A DNA stretch of 64,000 bases from Tilletiopsis washingtonensis (lineage: Eukaryota; Basidiomycota; Exobasidiomycetes; Entylomatales), in contig NW_020312004.1 in NCBI RefSeq assembly GCF_003144115.1, positions 394,506 to 458,505 of the forward strand, written 5' to 3'. Under the pieces are notes generated by a model. It did not search any database and was not told where the DNA came from. It was given only the letters and a program-made list of their open reading frames with translations. Below, one piece after another: positions 10,898 to 22,000 of this stretch. The position numbers and the translations under genes are program-made. The first letter of the stretch is position 1, and the number at the start of each line of letters is the position of its first letter.

Positions 10898-12850
10898 ATG
10901 CGCACGGCCGTGCTTTTCGCCTCGCTGGCGCCGCTCGCCGCCCTCGCACTGCCCGTCACCTCGCCGGCTGACGTGCTGTGGCAGCGCGCCTCCTCGAGCG
11001 TCACCAGCGATGGGTCTGCTTTGCAGGGCCGATCTTTTGATTATGTCGTCGTTGGCTGCGGTCTCGGCGGCATGGTCACTGCCGCTCGCCTCTCCGAGGA
11101 CGGCGCCAGCGTGCTCTGCATCGAGGCGGGCGACGACATTCGCAACGACCCCGATGTGACGAACGTCGCTCGCTACTCCGACGTCGTCGGCAGCTCAAAG
11201 AACTGGAAGTACCAGACCGTGGCGCAGCCTCAGGCGAACGGACGCCAGCTGCAGGTCAGCGCCGGCCGTGGCCTCGGCGGCTCGACGAGCATCAACGGCG
11301 GCGCACTTACCCGCAGCGCGGCGGGCCAGCTCGATGCGCTGCAGGAGCTGGGCAACGACGGCTGGAACTGGGACTCCGTGCTCGAGGCGATGAAGAAGAG
11401 CGAGAAATTCCATGCGCCTGACTCGAGCCAAGCCTCGGCGGGCGCCGCGTGGAATTCGTCTGTTCATGGCGTCGACGGTCCTCTCGACATCTCTTTCCCC
11501 GACACGATGTATCGTGGCGAGCCTCCGAAGAAGTTTGTCGCCGCTGTGACGAGCGCGCTTGGCGTCGAGCTCGTCAACGACCTCGGCAACGGCGAGCAGC
11601 CGGCAGTTGCATGGACCCCGAACACCATCAAGCCATACTCTGGCGATGCCCAGACGCGCGTCTCCTCGGCAACGGCCTACCTCTCGCCGATCGAGTACGA
11701 TCGCGAGAACCTCGTCGTGCTCACGGGCCACCGCGCCGCAGCCATCGCCTGGGCCAGCGACTCGGGCGATGTGAAGCGCGCGGAGTCCGTCTCGATCTTG
11801 TCGTCTGCCGACGCCGAGCCCTTCTCGGTCACCGTGACGAAGGAGGTTGTGCTGGCAGCCGGCGCCATCCGCACGCCTCTGTTGCTCGAGGCAAGCGGCG
11901 TGGGAGACTCGAGTGTCCTCTCGAAGATTGGGTGAGCCGCATCGTCTTGGCAATGCTCCGGGCTCAAGAGCTGATGACTCCCCAGCGTGACGCAGCAGAT
12001 CGACTTGCCGGCAGTCGGCCGCAACCTCGTTGAGCAGACGATGGACAGCGTCGGAGGAAGCTCGGCTGGCGATGCCGATGGCTCGGGCCCCTCTGCCACG
12101 ATCGCGTTCGTGGGCATCGGCAGTCTCTTCAGCAATGCGTCAGATGTGCGCTCGTCCGTCGAGAGCCAGCTGGACGGCTGGGCGCAGCAGGCCGTTGACG
12201 CCGGGGCGCACAGCAGCAAGGCGGGCCTGCTCAAGCAGTACCAGAAGCAGGTCAAAGGCATCTTCGATGGCGGTTGGGGCGTCTTTGAGCTGTTCAGCGA
12301 CAGTGAGTGCTCCAGCCAGCGTGTCTTGCCTCGCAGCCCCTGCTGACATCTCGTCAAAGTCGGCTACCCAGCACCTTTCGGAATCGACAGCTGGGCGCTG
12401 CTGCCGTTTTCGAGAGGCTCCGTGCACAGCACCTCTGCGTCGCCGTTTGCCGACCCCGAGCTCGACCCGCGCTACTTCACCATTCCCTTCGACATGGACG
12501 TCCAGGTCGCCGGCCTGCGCGCCGCACGCCGCGTGCTGCAGGCAATGGGCGTCGACGAGCAGATTCCCGGCTTCGACACCATCCCCGACGGCAGCAATCA
12601 CGGGCGCTACAGCCGCTGGGAGGACTGGGTGCGCGACGGGTTCTCTTCTGTTGCTCACCCCATCGGAACCGCCGCGATGATGCCTCGCGAAGACGGCGGC
12701 GTCGTCGATGAGCAGCTGCGCGTCTACAGCACTTCCAACGTGCGCGTCATCGACGCCTCGGTGTTGCCGATGCAACAGTCGACCCATCTCAGCAGCGTCC
12801 TCTACGGCATTGCCGAGCGTGGCGCCGAGCTCATCAAGGCCGCCAACTAG
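10898..12850 (+). CDS. Secreted GMC-family FAD oxidoreductase
   Basis: Three exons: 10898-11931, 11986-12302, 12360-12850 (613 aa). Residues 1-19 look like a signal peptide. The FAD-binding fold starts at about residue 48, with VVVGCGLGGMV and an acidic strand end (CIEAG). GMC signature 1 (GRGLGGSTSINGG) and signature 2 (GAIRTPLLLEASGVG) are both present. Catalytic histidines are predicted at His550 (SSVAHPIGT) and His593 (QQSTHLSSV). This is the layout of aryl-alcohol, glucose and related alcohol oxidases or dehydrogenases, which supply peroxide or oxidise alcohols and sugars outside the cell. Substrate cannot be told from sequence alone. The open frame continues upstream of 10898, but that part is the repeat-rich leader and lacks a signal peptide. 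Converges with the LRR gene, 132 bp between stops. Confidence 0.92.
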
Positions 12851-12982
12851 ACTTCTTCCTTTCATACACCTTACATTGAGAGCTCGCCCACTCATTGGTG
12901 CTCGCAGCGGCTCACATCCACACATAGCTCGTAATCACACATTTGTCACCATGATGCAGTGTCGCATTGACTCGCGCTGGCC

Positions 12983-15212
12983 TCACCAAGTAGACTCGCC
13001 GGCGCCCCACGCATCGCCTCCCGCTCCAGCGCCCCACGGCTCGTCGGCAGACCAGGCCGGCAGGGCCGTCTGCGGCGCAGGCGGCAGGCCCTTCTTGCCG
13101 CCCTTCTTGCGCACCTCGATAACGGCGGCGACAGACGTCTTTGGCGCCTCGGGCTCTGGCTCGGGCACGGGCGCTGGCGTAGCAACGAGCGGCGAGTCGG
13201 CATCCCATGCAGGCGCCGTGACCTTGGGCTTCTTGGGCTTGTCTTCCTTGCGCTTCTTGCGCGGCGTCTGCTCTGCAGCATCCTCGCCATCTTGCAGCGC
13301 CTCTGCTTCCTCGGCCTCCTTCCGGCCACGCTTGGCGCGCTTCTTGCTGCTGCGCTTCTCGTCGTCCTCGAAGACGCCCTCCACGGGCGGAGGCAAAGGT
13401 GCAGGTGCCGGCGCGGGCGCAGGCTTCGCTGCTGGCTCATCAACATGGTGCTTCTTCCCGCGGCCGCCGCGCTTGTGCGGCTTGCTGCGCTCCTCGTCAG
13501 CTGCTGCAGCGTCTGTTGTGCGCTTCGACCGTGCATTGGCCGTGCCACTGTCTTGCCGCTTGTCGCCCTTGCGCGGCCGCTCGTGAGCTCCCGACGAGCC
13601 TGGCGCTGGGCCGGCGCGATCCCGTCTGCGCTCTTGGCCATCTTCTTCCGGCGGCGGGCCAGCACGGTCTCGCCGACGGCGACCACCGTCGTCTTCTGAC
13701 GGCGGCGGACCAGCTCTGTCGCGCCGGCGTCGCTCGCCGCCATCCTCTTGCGGCGGCGGACCGGCACGGTCTTGCCTGCGGCCGGCAGCATCTTCGCGAG
13801 ACCGCGGCCCGTCGTGCTCGCGTCTCGATGGGCCGGCTTCATCGCCATCGCGCTCGGCTGCTGCCTGCTGCGGCGCAATAGCTTGCGGCCGCTTCGGAGC
13901 ACGTGGCTGCAGGACGACGCCATCCAGCACGAGCAGTGACGGGTGTGCAGCGATGATCTGAGCGCAGAAGTCAACACCACGCAGAGCATGGGACAGATGA
14001 GCAGCACTCACCTTCTCCTTGTAGCCCTCCAGCAGCGCCACGCCATTGCCCTTGAGCGTCAGGTTCTTGAGGCCCTTGCTGCGCTTTCCGTCCTGCTCCG
14101 CCTCGCCATCCTTCTCCAGCAGCGGCGCAATGTCCTCCCAGCGCTCCAGGCCGCAGTCGCCCAGCTCGAGCGTCTCGAGGCCCGTGCCGCGCGCCGCCGA
14201 GCCGACGCCCTTGCCCCACGTGCGCAGGTGGGCAGGCAGCCGGCCGAGCTTGTTGCCCGCTAGACGCACCTCGCGCAGATGCGAGAGCGGACTGAGGTCC
14301 GGCAGTGCTGCCGACGTGAGAGCGTTCTGCGAAAGTGAAATCTTCTTGAGCTGCGGCATGGACGCGCACAGCGACGCAGGCAGGCTCTTGAGGCCGTTGT
14401 GCGAGAGCGCGAGCGTGTTGAGCTCGGGAAAGTGCGGCAGCGCCGGGATGGAGGTGAGCGCGTTCGAGTTGAGAATGAGCGCACGCAGCGACTGAGGCAG
14501 CAGCGCAACTGGCAGCTGTCGCAGCCCACAGCCCGTCGCATTGAGCACTGCCGCAGGGGTGAGTCGGCTGCAGGCGACGCGTGGTCTGAGCCCACTCACC
14601 ATAGAGGTTGCGCAGCGTCTCCACACCATTCAGCGCGCCTTCTCCCGAAAGTCCCTCATTGTTCGCCACGCTGAGCCACGTCAGACGCTTGCCAAAGTGC
14701 TCTGCGTCCGGTGCCCGGCGCTTCGCCTTGGCGTCACCCGTCGCGGCAGCGAGCCACTCGAGGTCCACAAGGCCACGCGGCGAGTCGTCCGACGGCTTCA
14801 TGTCGCTGAGATCGAGGCGCGCCAGCTGCGTGAAGCGAGCCAGCGTGCGCGAGAGCATCTTGGTCGCCGGCAGTGGGTGCGAGGCGAGCGAGAGGGCGGT
14901 GCGCTGCAGGATGTCGTCGCCGCCGCCGCTGCTGGCAGCCGAGCTCGACGAGGTCGAGGAGGACGAGGCATCGGAATCGGCGTCGGAGTCATCTCCAGAC
15001 TCAGAGGTCGAGGCTGCAGCCTTTGCAGGAGCGTCGACTGCCGCTGCTGCTGGTCGCGACGGACCGGCCGCGGGCTGCTGGGCTCGAGAGGAGGGAGCAG
15101 CAGCCTGTGCAGCGCGCTTGGCTCCGCGCTCCGCCGCAGCCTTGGCAGCAGCAGGCAGCTCGCGCGGCTGCGCGCCTGGCGCCGGCGCGATCTTGCTGGG
15201 CTTTGCACACAT
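12983..15212 (-). CDS. Leucine-rich-repeat protein with basic Pro-rich tail
   Basis: Three exons: 15212-14600, 14547-14012, 13957-12983 (707 aa). An Ala/Ser-rich head with an acidic Ser/Asp stretch precedes about 8-9 leucine-rich repeats (roughly residues 110-330). Examples are LRALILNSNALTSIPAL, LNTLALSHNGLKSLP and LREVRLAGNKLGRLP. The tail is highly charged: four copies of an RRRDRAGPPP unit, then Lys-rich nuclear-localisation-like stretches and a Trp-containing end (GAGESTW). I do not recognise a specific orthologue. LRR domains bind proteins, and the basic tail suggests a nuclear or nucleolar role, which is inference. Intron 2 (54 nt) has no stop and keeps frame, so it could be retained in some transcripts. 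Shares a 222-bp divergent promoter with NOP4. Confidence 0.83.
13597..13785 (-). repeat. Tandem RRRDRAGPPP-coding repeats
   Basis: Four consecutive copies of an about 45-51 nt unit inside exon 3 of the LRR gene encode R-R-R-D-R-A-G-P-P-P-x-E-D-G-G-E. The last copy has diverged to RAGPAPGSSG. The unit alternates a basic and an acidic block around a Gly-Pro-Pro hinge. Confidence 0.85.
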
Positions 15213-15434
15213 GGCGCTGCGAGGGGGTGGTGCGGTGTGGGATGGCCTGCGAGCGAGAGGAGGTCCAGGGAGCGGGCCAGCGCGCGCGTCCAGGTCTCGG
15301 CGGTGCTCGGCCGGCCCGCCGCCGCGGCCAAAAAAGTTGCGCGCTTCTCGCGCGAGAACTTCTGCCGCGCCGCGCCGCTTCTTCTGGCGTGCGGCCCTGC
15401 TGCTGCCTGCCTCTCCACCCTCACACCCCTCGCC
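15213..15434. promoter_or_regulatory. Divergent promoter LRR gene / NOP4 with palindrome
   Basis: 222 bp between divergent start codons. It contains an A-run followed by a perfect 14-bp palindrome, TTCTCGCGCGAGAA, at 15345-15358, about 77 bp before the NOP4 start. A palindrome of this size in a short shared promoter is a candidate binding site for a dimeric factor; no factor is identified. Confidence 0.6.
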
Positions 15435-18400
15435 ATGCCGCCCAAACGCTACTTCGACGCTGCCACAGACGACGGCGCAGCACCCGGGCCCAGCGCCGCG
15501 GGTGCCGCAGCCAAGGCGCCTGCGCCGGCGACGACCATCTTCGTCTCGCGCCTGCCCTTCACCGCCACCTCCGTCGACCTCGAGACGCTCTTCTCAGACA
15601 TCGGCCCGCTCAAGCGCGCCTTCGTCGTCACTGACCCTGCTACCAAGGCGTCCAAGGGCGTCGGCTACGTCACCTTTGCCGCGCCCGATGATGCGGCGCG
15701 TGCGCTGCGTGAGATGCAGGGCAAAAGCCTCGACGGCGGCAGCCGCAAGATGGCCCTCAGCTGGGCCGACGAGAAGCCGAGCCTCAAGGAGCGCAAGGGC
15801 AAGAAGGCCGACGCTGCCGACGGCACCGCCGCTGCGCCGGCCAAGCGTCCGCGCCTCGCAGCGCCCGCCAGCGCAGGCACGCACAGCAGCGCCGGGCCGT
15901 CCAAGGACCCCGACGCCGTGCGCACCCTCATCCTCTCCGGCCTCGCCGCCTGCACGCCGGCAGCCAACGACAAGACGATCTACAAGCGCTGCCGCAAGAT
16001 CGGCGACGTTGAGCGCGTCGTGCACCCGGCGCACGACCCGTCCAACATGTCAGGCAACGCCAAGCCGTCGCCCGACATTGCCCATGTCGTCTTCCGGACG
16101 CCCAACCACGCCGCCACGGCCGTCGACAAGCTGCACGCCCACATCTTCAAGGGCGCCATGCTCAGTGCCGTGCTCAAGAAGCGCGCAGACGGTGCCGCCC
16201 GCCTCGAGGCGCGTATGCGGCCCGAGAAGCGCGAGAAGCTCGAGGCAGCGCAGGCAAAGGCACGCGCTGTCGCCGAGGCCGAGGCCAAGGCGGCCGGCCG
16301 CGCGCTGACCTTCACCGAGGTCAAGGGCGGCGTGAATCAGGTCAGCCGGCTGATCCTGCGCAACCTGCCGTTCGACGTGAGTCCCCAGTCCCGCGCATGC
16401 TCGGCGCGACTGCTGACTCTCTGCTGCTCAGATCACGCCCGGAGACCTGCGCGCCGTCTTCCTGCCCTTTGGTCCCATTCACAGCATCGACGTGCCGCAA
16501 AAGGCAGCGCCACCAACGCGCTCGCAGATCCGCGCGCAGAAGCGCGCCGAGGACAGTGCGAGCGAGGACGAGAGCTCCGCAGAAGATGCAGCAGAGGCGT
16601 CTACCGCTGCTGCTGCCGCGGAGGACTCGAGCGCCGGAGAGAGCTCTGATGAGGAGGAGGAGGTGGCCAAGCCGCACCCCGCGCCGGTCGCAGCACCTAC
16701 CCGGAGCACAGGAGCCACGCGCGGTCGCGGCTTTGCCTTCGTGTGGATGGTGTCGCGCGGCGATGCCGAGCGCGCTCTCAACGCCATCAACGGCACGCCC
16801 ATCCGGCACGGCACAGCCGAGCGCGCTGCGGTCAAGAGCGCCAAGGGCAAGAAGGGCCGCGATGCGGCCAAGCTGGCCCTGGCGCAGGCCATGGAGGGCG
16901 CACAACCAGAGCGTCAGGTCGCTGTTGACTGGGCGCTGAGCAAGAAGGACTGGGAGCAGCGCGCGGAGGAGACGGATGCCGACACCGACGCCGAGACGGG
17001 CAAGGAGGACGAGAGCGACGATGACAGCAGCGCGGACGCTGGCAGCGATCTCGATCCCGAGGCCGTCGACGAGCTCATGCACGACGGTGCAGAGGACGAG
17101 ACGGACGATGAGGAGAATGAAGACGATGAGGAGATGGAGGCGCCCGTCAAGCCGGCCCTGCCTGCGCCGGAAGAGGGCACGACGCTCTTCATCCGCAATC
17201 TGCCGTACCAGGCCACAGAGCCAGAGCTGCGCGACCTCTTCCGCTCCTTCGGCCCGCTGCGCTACGCCAAGATCACCATGGACAAGGCGACGCAGCGCAG
17301 CCGCGGTACCGGCTTCGTCTGCTTCTGGCAGGTCGAGTCCGCAGACGCAGCGCTGCGGCAAGCGCGGCTTGTCGAGAGCGAGGCTGGCCCGGGTGCACGC
17401 GGCAAGCCGGCCGCTCCGGCCGCAGCTGGCGCCAAGAACCCGTTCACCCTGCCCTCGATCCTCACGGCCGACGCCTCGGCGCCGCTGACTGCCTCGCTGA
17501 CGCTGCACGGCCGCGTGCTCTCCGTCACGCCGGCCGTGGCGCGCGAGCAGGCCGGCTCGCTCGAGGCAGCCGCCCGCGCCGCGCGCGAGAAGGGCGACAA
17601 GCGCAACACGCACCTCATGCGCGAGGGCGTGCCGTTCCCCAACAGCCCGCTGGCGCGCGACATGAGCGAGTCGGAGAAGGAGAAGCGCCTGGCGAGCTTC
17701 GGCGTGCGCAAGTCGCAGCTGGGCGCCAACCCGAGCCTCTTCATCAGCAAGACGCGTCTCAGTGTTCGGCAGCTGCCGCTCTTCGCTACCGACCGCATCC
17801 TCAAGCGCCTGGCCATCTATGCGGTGCGACACTTCGGACTCGAGGCGCGTGCAGGCGAGCGGACAGACCTCAGTGCCGAGGAGAAGGGCGACCGCACAAT
17901 GAGTGCCGCGCTCACGGGCGAGGACGGCCTGCCGAAGCAGAAGCGCACCGAGCGCCAGACGGCCGTGGTGCAGTCCAAGGTCGTGCGGCAGCAGGACCGT
18001 CTCGACCCGCTCACTGGCAACGGCCGCTCGCGCGGCTACGGCTTCCTCGAGATGCGCAGCTTCATTGACGCGCTCAAGGTCATCCGCTGGGCCAACGCGC
18101 GGCCCGACGTCGGCAAGCTCATGCAGGAGTGGTGGCTCGAGGAGCTCGAAGCGCTCGTGAAGCGCCTCAAGGTCGCGCGCGAGAAGCAGGAGGGCAAAGA
18201 GCGCGTCGAGACGGACGCCCGCCTCAAGCGGCTAGCCAAGCGCATCGAGGAGCTGCAGTCTGGCAAGCAGGTCGAGAAGGCGGAGCGTGGTGGTCTGCTG
18301 CAGAGTGAGTGGTGGTCACGCCTAGCACATTGCGCTGCCACTAACACTCTGCCTCAGTCGAGTTCTCCATCGAGAACAGCGTCGTGATGAAGAAGCGTCG

Positions 18401-18811
18401 CGAGCGCACGACGGCTCAGCGCGCCGGCGCCGCAGTCCGCTCGGTGAGTGCTTCGCTGCCTTCTTCCTTTGACTCCTTAGCTGACACATCTTTCAGCGCC
18501 ACGCTGCCGAGGACGCAGCAACTGTTGCAGCTGGCGGCAAGCCTGCCCCACGGCCCACTCGCGAGGAGGCGCGTCGCGATGCCAAGCGCGAGGCGAAGCG
18601 CGAGGCAGCTGCAGCCGACGAGCCGCGCAACAAGAAGCATGCCAACTGGAACCAGAAGGCGCGCAAGGGCGCGCCCGTCGAGGAGGTCAAGGCCAAGGCG
18701 AAGGCCTCGCAGACCGTCGAGGAGCACAAGGCGAAGCGCGACGGCGCCAGCCACATCGGCGCGCAGATTGGACGCGCAAGAGCGAAGAAGCAGAAGCGCG
18801 CCGGTGCCTGA
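15435..18811 (+). CDS. NOP4: Nucleolar RNA-binding protein Nop4 / RBM28
   Basis: Four exons: 15435-16376, 16432-18304, 18358-18443, 18497-18811 (1071 aa). RRM1 spans about residues 33-115 ([15 protein letters not shown]). A degenerate second RRM lies near 155-245. RRM3 starts near 303 (LILRNLPF) and resumes after an acidic insert with [13 protein letters not shown]4 starts near 563 ([16 protein letters not shown]). The C-terminus is Lys/Arg-rich with [14 protein letters not shown]. Four RRMs plus a basic tail is the Nop4/RBM28 plan. The protein is a pre-60S assembly factor needed for 27S pre-rRNA processing in the nucleolus. It is much longer than yeast Nop4 (685 aa) because of acidic inserts in and after RRM3. 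Start 5' context is CGCC-ATG. Confidence 0.93.
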
Positions 18812-19043
18812 TCTCGCAATGTCACACGCTGCTGCCACTGAATGTGTCGATTGGTCTGAGGCGCGCATGCGAGAGAAGGTGCGGAGACTAGAGATGCAAT
18901 GGTGTACGCGCCGGGAAGAATGTACGGGGTAGATGAGCAGCGAGACGAGCGGGTCCAGAACGCCTGCGCACGCGCAAGGCTGGTCGCTGAGAGAGGTATG
19001 ACACGGTGACTGGGAGCCCATATAGATGCCGACAGCGGAGCGA

Positions 19044-22000
19044 TCACTCCTCCTTCTGGAGCGCTTGCAGCGAGACGAGGTCGGCGTAGATGCCGCCAAG
19101 CTGCATCAGCGTCGAGTGCTGGCCCATCTCGGCGACGGCGCCGTCCTTGAGCACGAAGATGCGGTCGGCGCGCGAGATCGTCGAGAGGCGGTGCGCGATC
19201 TGCGTGGTTGCGATCAGAGGGAGGAATGCAGCAAGGTCTCGGCTCACTCACCGCAATTGTTGTGCGCCCACGCGCGGCCTTGTCCAGAGCCTCCTGCACC
19301 ACTGCTTCGGACTCAGAGTCGAGCGCAGAAGTCGCCTCGTCGAGAAGCAGGATCTGCAGCAAGCAAGGTAAGCGATGTCGAGCATGCAGGTATTGGAGGG
19401 AGACGCACCTTGGGGTCACGGATGAGTGCCCGCGCAATGGCAATGCGCTGCTTCTGTCCGCCGCTGCGGAACACGGTGTCAGCATGCAGCTTCCAAAGTA
19501 CGCTCCAGCAACGCTCACCTCAGCTGCGTGCCCTTGCCCCCAACCTCCGTGTCCCAGCCGTTCGGCAGCGACTCGATGAAGGAGAGGATATTGGCATTGG
19601 CCGCGGCGCGCTGCAGCATCTGGTCGGTGACGTCGTCCGCGTCTTCAAAGGCGCCGAGGCGGATGTTGTACGCGATCGTCCCGTCGTAGACTGGGCGGGT
19701 GTCAGCAACGAAGCAGGCAACGAGCCACAAGGCACTCACGCGTGGGCTCCTGCGACACAAGCGCAATGTGGCGCCGCAGCGACTTGAGGTTCAGCTCGGT
19801 GATGTCGTGCCCGTCGATGAGGATGCGGCCCTGGATCGGGTCGTAGAAGCGCTCGATGAGCTGGATCGTCGTCGACTTGCCGCAGCCGCTGCCGCCGACG
19901 AGCGCGCAGTACGAGCCCGGCTTGATCTCCATCTGCAGGCCGCCGAGCACGCGAACGCCGGGCCGAGTCGGGTAGCGGAAGTGCACCTTCTCGAACTGCA
20001 CGTGTCCCTCGCAGTGCTCGAGCACCGTGCCGCCCGTGCTCTCCGAGTCGATCTCGGGGCGCATGTCGAGCAGCCGGATCGTGGCATCAGCGGCGCCGCG
20101 CGCGTTCGAGATGTCGGGCACAAAGTTGAATACGTTGCCCGCCTGAATGCTGCCAAAGATGACGGCCGTGAGGACGGTGAAGAAGTGGCCAGACGTGATC
20201 TCGCCGTCGAGAAGCAGGCCGCTGCCGTACCAGAAGGCAAGCGCAATGACACCAAACGCGAGTGCCTGCGAGATGGCGTACAGGATCGTCGAGTAGAAGG
20301 CCGCGCGGTGCGTGATGCGCGCCGGGCCCTTGAGCTCGTCGCGGTACACGGCGTGGAAGTGCGTCTCGCCGGTGAGCGAGGCGACGGTGCGGATCGCGCC
20401 CGACGCCTCACACGCGCGCTGCGCAGCCGCCTGGTGCGCAGCCGAGATCTTGCTGTCCTTGAGAATGACGAGCTTGAGGCGCACGAAGCCGGCCGAGAGC
20501 GTCAGCGGGGTGACGGAGATGCAGACGAGCGCCAGCTTCCAGCCGTACGCAAGACCGATGATGTAGCCGACGATGAGCGTCGCGAACGACTGCAGGATCG
20601 TGCCCATCGTCACGCCAACCAGGCCATTGATCTTCTGCGCGTTCTCCGAGATGGCCGAAGTGAGCGCGCCCGACGAGTGCGTGTCCTCGTCGAAGTAGGC
20701 CACGTCGGCCCGCAGGTACGCCAGCAGCGAGAGGCGGCGCACGCGCTCCATCAGGTACGTGCTGGCCAGCATGAGGTTGTGGTTCTGCGCGGCGATGGCG
20801 AACGTCGAGCCGATCGAGATGATGAAGAAGTACAGCGCGTTGAGGTCGGCCTGTGAGCGCATCTCAGTGCGCACGGGCTCCGGGCAGCCCTGCCCCGGCG
20901 GCAGGTTGCTGCACAGCGAGAAGTTCTGCAGAGCACGACCTGTGGGGAATGTGAGCCATGGCAGAGCACGCGTCTCGACGCAGCTCACCGAAGAGAAGGG
21001 CAAAGAGCGGGTACACGGCGCCGGAGAGGAACGAACCGACGAAGCCGACGCCGTACAGCGACCAGATGTGGCCCTTATTGATCTTGGCCAGGCGGTAGAG
21101 CAGGTACAGCAGGCCGTGGCGCGGCGCCTTGACGGCGTCGCGCTCCTCCTTCTTGCGGCGCATGAGCTGGCTGGTGATCGAGTTGAAGCTCTGGCGCGAC
21201 TTGGTGCGCTCGAGCCCTTCGGCAGTGCGGCGCCGCAGGTCTTCGAGCTCGGCCTTGTCGTCGAAGATGGCCTCGGTCGACGTCGTGTTGGCACGGATGG
21301 CCTGTGCGGACACCAGCGCCGCGTACGCGCCGCGCTGCGCAAGCAGCGCATCGTGCGTGCCCGTCTCGAGAATGGTGCCCTTGCCCATCACGACGATGTT
21401 GTCGGCGTTCTTGATCGTCGACAGGCGGTGTGCGATCGTGATCGTCGTGCGGCCGCGCGAGGCCTTGTCGAGGGCATCCTGCACGATGTGCTCGCTCTGC
21501 GTGTCGAGAGCGCTCGTGGCCTCGTCGAGCAGAAGAATGGCAGGGTTCTTGACGATGGCGCGCGCGATCGCGATGCGCTGCTTCTGACCGCCAGACAGAA
21601 GGAAGCCGCGCTCGCCGACGAGTGTCTCGTAGCCCTCGGGCAGCGCCTCGATGAACGCGTGCGCATTGGCCTGCTTGGCCGCGTCCAGCACGAGCGCGGC
21701 CCGCTTCTCCTTGTCGGCCTTCTCCCACGCCGTGTTGAGCAGGCCGTACTCGATGTTCTCGCGGATCGTCGTGGCGAAGAGCGTCGGCTCCTGCGACACG
21801 AGGCCGATCTGCGTGCGCAGCCAGCGCAGGTTGAGGTCGCGGATGTCGCGGCCGTCGAGGAACACGGCGCCGGCGTCGGGGTCGTAGAAGCGCTCCACGA
21901 GCGACACGATGGTACTCTTGCCGCTGCCGGACGCGCCGACGAGCGCAGTAACCTTGCCCTTGGGCACGTGCACGGAGAAGTTCTCGAGGATGGGCACGTC

